DNA from: an uncultured Taibaiella sp.
GTDB taxonomy: Bacteria > Bacteroidota > Bacteroidia > Chitinophagales > Chitinophagaceae
Direction of reading: 5' to 3'
DNA length: 50,077 nucleotides
Assembly (NCBI GenBank): GCA_937870855.1
Contig: CALMWT010000100.1
Span: 1-50,077, forward strand
Part shown: piece by piece, positions 43,108-50,077 of the stretch
Numbering within the stretch: the first letter of the stretch is position 1
How the letters are laid out: each line of letters begins with the position of its first letter
Program-made: the position numbers and the translations under genes
The notes under the pieces: generated by a model
What the model was told of the DNA's origin: nothing
Databases searched by the model: none
Seen by the model: only the letters and a program-made list of their open reading frames with translations

Positions 43108-43596
43108 ATGGAATTTCTTGAGCTTTTCGAGATGCTGCACAAAAGGAAAATTCGCTACTTGTTGTGCGGTGGTTTAGCTGTAAGTATTTATGGCATCCAA
43201 AGAACTACTGCGGATATTGATCTGCTTATTGATTTTGAAAAAGAGAACCTGCAAAATTTTACAAATACAATGAAGCTGCTGTCTTATGTTGGTTCATTGC
43301 CCTTTTCATTGGAAATGCTTTCGACAGAAAAGTTAAGAAACCAGTTAATCGAAGAAAAAAACCTCATTGTTTATTCATTTTACAACAGCCGGAAAAATAC
43401 ATTTCTAATTGACGTGCTTGTAAAAACACCTTTTCATTTTGAAGAAATATGGAAAAGGCGGCAGGAGCGAAAAGTTGGCAATACCATTATTAACCTGATC
43501 TCAGTTGACGATCTGATAATAATGAAGAGAAGTGCCGGAAGACAACAAGACACAAAAGACGTGGAATTGCTCAATAAACTTTTCAAAAATGAGTGA
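43108..43596 (+). CDS. AbiEii-like nucleotidyltransferase of a two-gene module
   Basis: 162 residues. Nucleotidyltransferase fold: YLLCGGLAVSIYGIQRTTADIDLLI has the GG and DxD motifs, and the C-terminal SVDDLIIMKRSAGRQQDTKDVELL is the helix typical of AbiEii/DUF6036-type proteins. Such enzymes act as toxins or antitoxins that add nucleotides to tRNA or protein. A near-consensus promoter element TACCTTTA (43096-43103) ends five bases before the ATG. The stop overlaps the next small gene by eight bases. Confidence 0.78.
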   Translation: MEFLELFEMLHKRKIRYLLCGGLAVSIYGIQRTTADIDLLIDFEKENLQNFTNTMKLLSYVGSLPFSLEMLSTEKLRNQLIEEKNLIVYSFYNSRKNTFLIDVLVKTPFHFEEIWKRRQERKVGNTIINLISVDDLIIMKRSAGRQQDTKDVELLNKLFKNE

Positions 43597-43804
43597 GCAA
43601 ATCGGGTTCGATTATACCGTAACTGATGAACAACTTGAAGCTTTTCAGAAATGGACAATTGAAGAAAGGCTCAACTGGATACTGGAGAATATGAAATTCA
43701 TGCGCGCTATACAAACCCGAGAGGAACGCATTCGCATGTATCGCGCCAAAGGCGGAAAGAATCTTAAATATTACGAAGAGCATGGCTTTCCTGAATGGAT
43801 ATAA
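43589..43804 (+). CDS. Small partner of the nucleotidyltransferase, unknown family
   Basis: 71 residues from ATG 43589; a longer reading from 43532 would be wholly inside the upstream gene and is less likely. Mostly helical and charged: DEQLEAFQKWTIEERLNWIL, followed by KFMRAIQTREERIRMYRAKGG and the end YEEHGFPEWI (shown in parts). No family was recognised. The eight-base overlap with the nucleotidyltransferase gene suggests a toxin-antitoxin-like pair in which this protein is the partner or target. Confidence 0.6.
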   Translation: MSEQIGFDYTVTDEQLEAFQKWTIEERLNWILENMKFMRAIQTREERIRMYRAKGGKNLKYYEEHGFPEWI

Positions 43805-43942
43805 CAACCTCATGCATTCCATCAGAACTATATTCCTCCACATCTTTACTCCTGCATCAATTATCTAATTTTTAATTGACTGATTTTCAAAGTTAGCCTA
43901 CGAGAAAATTAGCAGGTACAATTTTTAAGCAGACGATAACAA

Positions 43943-46900
43943 ATGCGAAGAGCTTTACGAATTGTATTGTGGATACTTGCGGGAATTTTTTTCCTCTTAT
44001 TGATCGTTATTATCGGCATCAATACGCGTCCGGGAAAAGATTTTGTAAAAGAACGGGCAGTGGCATTTCTGCGCGATAAGCTGAAAACAGAAGTACATAT
44101 CGGCGATCTCGATTACGATTTGCCCAAAATGATCGTGCTGAAAAATGTATTGGTGAAAGATCAGGCAAAAGATACGCTGCTTTCTGCGCGAGAACTGAAA
44201 GTGGACATTGCCATGCTTAAACTCATCAACAGCAACGTCAGCATTCAGCAAGTGTATCTTAATGGTGTTTACGCAAATATTTACAGAAGGCAAAATGATA
44301 CAGCTTTCAATTTTGACTACATCATAAAAGCCTTTGTATCGCAAGGCACAGACACTTCAGGAGCGGTTACAGATACCTCCGCGACTCTTACCATGAACCT
44401 TGATAAACTCGTAGTGCGCAATGTGCGTTTTAAATTCAATGACTATGCAGGAGGCGTAAGGATGGCTTATGATATAGGCGACCTCACGCTTACTATGAAA
44501 GAGCTTGACCCTACAAAAATGATCTTTCGTGCAGGAAAACTTTATGCAAACAATTTTAAAGCACAGATCATACAAGGAAAATCATTTTTGCCTGAGCCTG
44601 TTGATACTGCAACTACTCCGCTGGTGTTACAAATAGGTGCAGAAGAAATAAACCTCAACAATGTTCATTACAACCAACAAAGTCTGGAGAATCAATTTTT
44701 CATGGATTTTAAAGTGGGTAAACTCTTAGTACATCCCGAAAACATTGACATACCCAACCAATCAATTGCCATTAAAGATTTTCTACTCAACAACACCAAT
44801 GTAAATGTTCGGATGGGTGGTAGATCTGCGGAACTTGCTCAGGAAGTGGCAGATACATTGATTGACCATGATGTGGCACCGCCCGCAAAATGGAGGGTTA
44901 CAGCCGGTGATCTTAACATTAATAATGTAGGATTTATACTCGATGACGAAACACAAAAACGACTACCCTCCGGAATTGATTTTGCGCATCTGAATGTGCA
45001 AAGCTTAGTGCTGGATGCAAACGACATAAACTATACAACAGATACCATTGCCGGTGTCATCAATCAGCTTGCAGCAAAAGAGCAATCAGGTTTAGACATC
45101 AGAAAATTTGCCACTAGGTTTGAATACAATCCTCAAGGTGGCCATCTGCGCAACCTTTACCTACAAACATCCAACACTATACTTCAGGATTTTGTTTCCG
45201 TAAAATATCCTTCATTAGATGCAATAGCACAAAATCCAAATCTCGTGCAAATGAATGTTCATCTGAAGAACAGCATCATCGGCATGAAAGACCTGCTCAT
45301 CTTCGCACCTCAACTTGCAGCACAGCCTTTTTTCAGAAAGCATCGAAATGGCATGGTGAAACTGGAAGCAGATGTAGAAGGCAGGCTTGACAATCTTGAG
45401 ATACAGCGATTGTATGCGTCGGGATTGGGTAGTACTGAAATTGATATGAGTGGTGCGCTTCAGGGTATGCCTAACCCAAATAAAATAAGCTACAACCTTA
45501 AAATCGCAAAACTGCAATCTTCTAAAAATGATATTGAAACACTATTGCCACCTGCAACTCTGAAACAAATAAGACTGCCTGATCGCTTCGGTGCAACAGG
45601 AACAATTTCAGGGAATACACTCGCTTACAAACCGAACCTTATAATTATCACAACAGATGGAAATGCTTCAGTGAACGGACTGGTGGATATGTCGCGGGGA
45701 ACAGGAAAAGAACGCTATAACCTTGCTGTAAAAACCCAACGTCTGAACATTGGAAAAATTATCAGAAACCCACAAATTGGTAGTGTAACTGCCGACCTGA
45801 ATGCTCGCGGAACCAGCTTCGAAATTAACTCGATGAATACTACAGCACGCGGAACTATTCACGCGGCTATGTTCAATAAATACACTTACCGCAATATTTC
45901 TTTCAACGGAAATGTTGCAGGAAAAAAAGCAAAGTTTAACCTCGTTTCCAATGACCCCAATGCCCACTTGCAATTAGACGGCTCTGCAAATTTTGCAGGA
46001 AAATATCCGGCTATTTATGCAGACGCGATGATTGACAGTATAGACCTTGAAGCTTTGAATTTCTATGCCTCAGAAATGCGCTTTCACGGAAAAGTACATG
46101 CAGACATTGCCGAACTGAATCCTGATTATCCACGCGCGTTAGTTACCATTACTAACCCTATCATGACAACAAACGGAAGGCGGTATTTTCTCGATAGCAT
46201 TTACATTGTTTCAACACCAAGTGCAGACAGCGGCAACAACATTGTGATCAATGCGCAAACATTCAAGGCAAATATTTGGGGGCGTACACCACTCACAAAA
46301 ATTGGCGACATTGTGCAACACCATATCAACAAGCACTACACCCTCAACGACAGTGTTTATCTAAGCAGAGCAAACAACTCAGTTCCGAAAAATATACCAG
46401 CTACTTACGATCTTAATCTGATTGCAAAAATTGAAGACAATCCTATTCTTCAAGGGCTTGTTCCCGATTTGAAAGACCTCGACACTATAGATATTGAAGC
46501 CGGGCTAAGTCCTGAAAGAATTTATCTGAATGCAGATGCACCTCGCATTAATTACATGAACTACAACATTAGTGATGCAAAGGTGCGTGTGAATGGATCT
46601 GACTCTGCACTTACTTACCTCGCTTCGGTGGATAGGGTGTATCAAAAAAGTATAGACATATGGTACGCAAATGTTTCAGGAAGGTTAAGCACCAACGCAC
46701 TCACCTCCAATATTTCCATTGCCGACCCGGATAGTAATCAACGATTTTTCCTTAGCGGTCTTTTACAGCGCAACGGAGAAGAGCAAGTGCTACAATTGAA
46801 CCCCAACCTTGTACTGAACTATAAGCCCTGGAATGTGCGCCAGCCAAATAAAATTGTATTTGCGCCACAAGGATTTTACGTTCAAAATTTTGGGATCAAT

Positions 46901-49063
46901 AACGGTAGTGAAAGCATTGCTGTGAATAGTGAGACTGCCGTTTACAATGCACCTCTTCGCGCAGATATTGCCAATTTCCTTCTCTCCAACTTTACACAAA
47001 TCATCAGCAAGGATACGCTACTTGCCAATGGTGTACTCGCAGGCAATATCAATGTAGCACGTTTCAACCCTTCTCCTCAACTTACTGCTCAGTTAGGCAT
47101 TTCTAATCTTTCATTACTTGGCGATACTGTAGGAGATGTAGCAATTAATGTAAAAAATGCAACCGAAAATGCAATTGATGCTAATGTGGGGATCACTGGT
47201 TTTGGCAACAATGTTAGCCTGAGCGGACTGTATTATCCAACCGCTGTAAATGGTAACAATTTCAACATGACGTTGGGACTAAATCCGCTCAATGTTGCAG
47301 CTTTTGAAGGAGCTGCGCAACATCAGATCCAAAACACTTCCGGCTTTCTACGCGGCGATCTTCGGGTAACAGGAACAATGGACGCTCCATCTTTAAACGG
47401 GCAAATTCGCACTGACGAACTACGAACTACTATTACCATGCTTGGCGCTCCATTTTACTTTCAAGCCGAACCTATAAATTTTAGCGGACAGAACATTGTG
47501 CTTGACGATTTTGACATTCGTGACAGCGCTGGAAATGTTGCAACGATAAATGGACGGATGAACTTTAAGGAAATGAATTTGGCAATGCGACTACGGGCCA
47601 ATAAGTGGCAGGCTATGAGTTCTACGTCTCAGCAAAACAAAGATTTTTATGGCAGGCTATTCCTTAGCACCAATATGAATATCAATGGCCCTGTTGCCGC
47701 GCCCAACATTGATGGCAGCCTCAATATCTTAAAAGGCACTTCCGTAAACGTAACAATACCAACACCTGAAAAAGGAATGCAGGAAAGAGAAGGGATCGTA
47801 GAATTTGTGGACATGAGTTACCCTGAAAATAAGAACATTCTTATGCCAAGACAAAGTCAGGATTCGGTCAGGAAAATTGGAAAAGTTCCCGTAGGTTCTA
47901 ATATCAATCTGAATGTGACGACAGATGAAGAAGCAGAATTTAGTGTGGTGGTAGATGAAGGAACCGGCGACTTTGTTCGCATCAAAGGTGTGGCAAACTT
48001 AAATACAAGCGTAATGCCCGATGGAACATTGGGACTCACCGGCACCTACGAAATCAGGGATGGTTACTATCAGTTTTCTTACAATTTTATACGGAGAGAA
48101 TTTCGGGTGCAACCAGGAAGCACTATCGTTTTCTCTGGCGATCCTACACAAGCAGAGTTGAATGTAACTGCCTATTACGAAGCCAACGTTCCGCCTTACG
48201 ATCTTGTTTCGCGCCAGGTGCAAGACCCGGCTGAACTGGTGTATTTCAAACAACGACTGCCTTTTGAAGTGCAAATGAAAATAAGTGGACCCATGATGCA
48301 GCCAATACTGGCTTTTGACATTGTGCTTCCTGAAGAAAAGAATTTTCGCGTAGCAGGAACAGTCTCTGATCTTGTTCAGGCAAAATTGAACGACCTGCGC
48401 AATCAACCTTCAGAATTAAACAAGCAAGTTTTTGCACTCATTATCTTAAACCGTTTTGTTGCAGAAGATCCTTTTCAAAATGGTGCAGGTGGTGGTGGTG
48501 CCGAAGCATTGGCAAGACAAAGTGTGAGTCGTTTTGTGAGTGAGCAACTCAACAAATTCGCGGGTGGTTTGATTGCCGGATTGGATCTTACGCTCGATCT
48601 TCAAACATCTGAAGATTACACTTCTGGCGAACGAAGAAACCGTACTGATCTGAATGTCGGTGCTTCCAAGCGTTTGCTGAACGACCGCCTTACTGTAAAT
48701 GTGGGCAACAATTTTCAGCTTGAAGGCCCCCGCTCCAACAGCGCACAAGGCACATCTTACATTCCGGGAAATATTGCTATTGACTACGATCTTTCTCCCG
48801 ACAGAAGATATCGCATGAGGTTTTTCAGGCGCGATGAGCAAACGGGTGAATTGGATGGCAACGTGATCTCAACCGGCGCGAGCTTTATTCTGCAAGTAGA
48901 TTATAACAGGTTCAGACAGGTGTTGATGAGCAGAAAAAAGCGCCTGCAAATGATGGAAGAAAGAAGAAAGCAACGCCAGCAGGAACGTCAGCAACAAAAC
49001 AATGACGACCGTGTGAAAGCGGCATCCCTTATCAATCGAAAAGAACACAACGACACAAACTGA
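43943..49063 (+). CDS. tamB: Translocation and assembly module protein TamB (DUF490)
   Basis: 1706 residues. One N-terminal membrane helix (IVLWILAGIFFLLLIVIIGI, residues 6-25), then the AsmA-like start KDFVKERAVAFLRDKL and VYLNGVYANIYRR. A very long run of beta-strands follows, which forms the groove of lipid-transfer or chaperone type spanning the periplasm. The C-terminal DUF490 domain is at about 1330-1640: RIKGVANLNTSVMPDGTLGL, LPEEKNFRVAGTVSDLVQAKL and QLNKFAGGLIAGLDLTLDL (in parts). The last 50 residues are a basic, Gln/Arg-rich coiled tail. The partner BamA/TamA-like gene starts three bases after its stop codon. Confidence 0.92.
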   Translation: MRRALRIVLWILAGIFFLLLIVIIGINTRPGKDFVKERAVAFLRDKLKTEVHIGDLDYDLPKMIVLKNVLVKDQAKDTLLSARELKVDIAMLKLINSNVSIQQVYLNGVYANIYRRQNDTAFNFDYIIKAFVSQGTDTSGAVTDTSATLTMNLDKLVVRNVRFKFNDYAGGVRMAYDIGDLTLTMKELDPTKMIFRAGKLYANNFKAQIIQGKSFLPEPVDTATTPLVLQIGAEEINLNNVHYNQQSLENQFFMDFKVGKLLVHPENIDIPNQSIAIKDFLLNNTNVNVRMGGRSAELAQEVADTLIDHDVAPPAKWRVTAGDLNINNVGFILDDETQKRLPSGIDFAHLNVQSLVLDANDINYTTDTIAGVINQLAAKEQSGLDIRKFATRFEYNPQGGHLRNLYLQTSNTILQDFVSVKYPSLDAIAQNPNLVQMNVHLKNSIIGMKDLLIFAPQLAAQPFFRKHRNGMVKLEADVEGRLDNLEIQRLYASGLGSTEIDMSGALQGMPNPNKISYNLKIAKLQSSKNDIETLLPPATLKQIRLPDRFGATGTISGNTLAYKPNLIIITTDGNASVNGLVDMSRGTGKERYNLAVKTQRLNIGKIIRNPQIGSVTADLNARGTSFEINSMNTTARGTIHAAMFNKYTYRNISFNGNVAGKKAKFNLVSNDPNAHLQLDGSANFAGKYPAIYADAMIDSIDLEALNFYASEMRFHGKVHADIAELNPDYPRALVTITNPIMTTNGRRYFLDSIYIVSTPSADSGNNIVINAQTFKANIWGRTPLTKIGDIVQHHINKHYTLNDSVYLSRANNSVPKNIPATYDLNLIAKIEDNPILQGLVPDLKDLDTIDIEAGLSPERIYLNADAPRINYMNYNISDAKVRVNGSDSALTYLASVDRVYQKSIDIWYANVSGRLSTNALTSNISIADPDSNQRFFLSGLLQRNGEEQVLQLNPNLVLNYKPWNVRQPNKIVFAPQGFYVQNFGINNGSESIAVNSETAVYNAPLRADIANFLLSNFTQIISKDTLLANGVLAGNINVARFNPSPQLTAQLGISNLSLLGDTVGDVAINVKNATENAIDANVGITGFGNNVSLSGLYYPTAVNGNNFNMTLGLNPLNVAAFEGAAQHQIQNTSGFLRGDLRVTGTMDAPSLNGQIRTDELRTTITMLGAPFYFQAEPINFSGQNIVLDDFDIRDSAGNVATINGRMNFKEMNLAMRLRANKWQAMSSTSQQNKDFYGRLFLSTNMNINGPVAAPNIDGSLNILKGTSVNVTIPTPEKGMQEREGIVEFVDMSYPENKNILMPRQSQDSVRKIGKVPVGSNINLNVTTDEEAEFSVVVDEGTGDFVRIKGVANLNTSVMPDGTLGLTGTYEIRDGYYQFSYNFIRREFRVQPGSTIVFSGDPTQAELNVTAYYEANVPPYDLVSRQVQDPAELVYFKQRLPFEVQMKISGPMMQPILAFDIVLPEEKNFRVAGTVSDLVQAKLNDLRNQPSELNKQVFALIILNRFVAEDPFQNGAGGGGAEALARQSVSRFVSEQLNKFAGGLIAGLDLTLDLQTSEDYTSGERRNRTDLNVGASKRLLNDRLTVNVGNNFQLEGPRSNSAQGTSYIPGNIAIDYDLSPDRRYRMRFFRRDEQTGELDGNVISTGASFILQVDYNRFRQVLMSRKKRLQMMEERRKQRQQERQQQNNDDRVKAASLINRKEHNDTN

Positions 49064-49066
49064 TTT

Positions 49067-50077
49067 ATGCTTTATCCAAAATATTTTTCCTTCCTTCTGC
49101 TTTTTGTGGTTGTTTTCATTGCATCATGCAGCAATACAAAGCATCTGCCGAATGGGGAATCACTTTACATTGGCTCGAGCGTCACATTGAAAGACAATGA
49201 GGGGACAAAAAGCTACAGGAAAGTAGTACGCCGCGATCTGCGTGGGGCAATAAAACCCAAGCCTAACAGCAAATTTCTCGGCGTAAGACTTAAGCTTTCT
49301 ATCTACAACCTGGCAGGTGACACCACCAAAAAAGGACCGCTAAGAAGAGCGTTGCGCAACTTTGGTGAACCTCCTGTTTTAGCCTCCATGCTCGACCTCG
49401 AAAAGAATGAACAACTATTTGTAAACATACTGGAGAACAAAGGCTTTTTTTATCCGCGTGTTGAATCGCGCAGTGAAACAAAAAAAAGGAAAACAAAAGG
49501 TTATTTCGATGTGTGGACTGGCCCCCAGTATAAAATCCGGAACATTGAATTTCCTATTGACTCTTCGCAGCTAAGCGTGGACATTAGCAATGTAAAAGAC
49601 AAGAGCCTTCTTAAATCTGGTTTACCTTATAATCTCGATCTGATAAAAGGAGAGCGAGACCGTATCACCAAGCAGCTTACCGAAAAAGGTTATTATTATT
49701 TCAAGAGCGACTACATAATTGCACGTGTAGATAGTAGTGTGGGAAATCATCAGGTGGATATTTACATCCAACCCAAACACGAGGAAATGCCAGAACAAGC
49801 CTACTATCTTTATCGCATCAACAATGTGTTTGTTTATCCGAATTATGGACTAAGAGGCGAGCGCCGTGCAGACACCAACAAAACAGAAGGCATTTTTCAT
49901 GATGGCTTTTACCTGATAGACAAGCGCAACACTTTCAGACCCGTAGTGTTTGAGCAGGCAATGCAGTTTAAACCTGGCGAAGTGTATAACCGCACAGAGC
50001 AAAATCTTGCACTCAATCGTTTGGTTACACTTGGCACTTTCAAGTTTGTAAAAAACCGCTTCGACCCCATAGACAAT
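49067..50077 (+). CDS. BamA/TamA-family outer-membrane protein with lipobox (3' end outside window)
   Basis: 337 residues are visible. The N-terminus is a lipoprotein signal, FVVVFIASC with C21 as the lipidated cysteine, followed by SNTKHLPNGESLYIG, the usual start of BamA-like proteins in Bacteroidota. POTRA-type segments follow: KGYFDVWTGPQYKIRNIEF, TKQLTEKGYYYFKSDYI, and FKPGEVYNRTEQNLALNRL near the right edge. The barrel must lie beyond the window. With tamB directly upstream it should be the outer-membrane half of a TAM-like system. Confidence 0.9.
   Translation, partial: MLYPKYFSFLLLFVVVFIASCSNTKHLPNGESLYIGSSVTLKDNEGTKSYRKVVRRDLRGAIKPKPNSKFLGVRLKLSIYNLAGDTTKKGPLRRALRNFGEPPVLASMLDLEKNEQLFVNILENKGFFYPRVESRSETKKRKTKGYFDVWTGPQYKIRNIEFPIDSSQLSVDISNVKDKSLLKSGLPYNLDLIKGERDRITKQLTEKGYYYFKSDYIIARVDSSVGNHQVDIYIQPKHEEMPEQAYYLYRINNVFVYPNYGLRGERRADTNKTEGIFHDGFYLIDKRNTFRPVVFEQAMQFKPGEVYNRTEQNLALNRLVTLGTFKFVKNRFDPIDN

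Noticed and set aside
43888..43896. TAACTTTG on the minus strand near 43.89 kb
   Set aside because: There is no minus-strand gene within range to use it; an eight-base degenerate motif is expected by chance.
48487..48503. GGTGGTGGTG run in tamB as a possible repeat element
   Set aside because: It encodes a normal Gly-rich loop (GAGGGGAE) and is too short to be more than codon bias.
1..50077. tRNA, rRNA, tmRNA or RNase P RNA genes
   Set aside because: No cloverleaf or conserved cores were recognised by eye on either strand. A covariance-model search would be decisive.

Overview
The window looks like chromosomal DNA of a member of the Bacteroidota, most likely of the Chitinophagaceae or a close relative. 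The evidence is family content and signals: a BamA-like lipoprotein next to a large TamB, DUF4290 beside murA, a GSCFA protein, bactofilin, a flexirubin-type tyrosine ammonia-lyase/FabG/ketosynthase group, a fused isobutyryl-CoA mutase, almost no Shine-Dalgarno sites, and repeated copies of the Bacteroidota -7 promoter element TAnnTTTG. No rRNA, tRNA, CRISPR array, prophage or classical insertion sequence was seen.

Layout. 1-7.5 kb: the 5' part of typA (minus), then hutH and a glycosyltransferase (plus), facing a membrane patatin-like phospholipase and the haem A synthase ctaA (minus). 7.9-11.4 kb: HU-like protein, TPR protein, a 29-residue basic protein and RNase E/G, then a small secreted protein. 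11.4-17 kb: dgt, queA, nadC, a lipid kinase and a lipoprotein. 17.1-22.8 kb: tyrosine ammonia-lyase, FabG-like reductase, a VapC-type toxin-antitoxin cassette, a beta-ketoacyl synthase and an M28 peptidase. 22.8-28.4 kb: a UvrD-type helicase fused to a RecB-like nuclease, clpP, GSCFA protein and bactofilin. 28.5-35.5 kb: yidC, then a minus-strand thyA - S23 - folA - methyltransferase-like operon, a GT2 glycosyltransferase, a gamma carbonic anhydrase and an outer-membrane barrel protein; this part is full of intergenic arrays. 35.6-50 kb: icmF, a HepT/MntA pair, an atypical SDR, DUF4290-murA, a nucleotidyltransferase with a small partner, tamB and a truncated BamA/TamA-like gene.

How genes work together. 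thyA and folA form the dTMP/tetrahydrofolate pair. The ammonia-lyase, reductase and ketosynthase fit priming and elongation of an aryl-polyene (flexirubin-type) pigment. TamB with the BamA-like protein forms an envelope transport/assembly unit. Three toxin-antitoxin-like nucleotidyltransferase/PIN/HEPN modules sit inside or between housekeeping operons.

The most interesting signal is at 31.5-34.7 kb. A gene for an S23/IVP-type four-helix-bundle protein lies between thyA and folA. It is bounded by complementary arrays of TTCCAACCC-like units that begin directly after the thyA stop codons. A second copy of the array pair, without a gene, begins directly after the stop codon of the carbonic anhydrase gene 2.5 kb away. 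This has the layout of the intervening sequences of 23S rRNA (S23 ORF inside a long stem), but in an mRNA operon. The same thyA gene carries an in-frame GC-rich palindromic insertion that adds exactly 12 residues to the canonical 264, and icmF holds a perfect 14-bp palindrome in its linker. Palindromic or array-like elements therefore appear to be colonising genes and operon junctions here.
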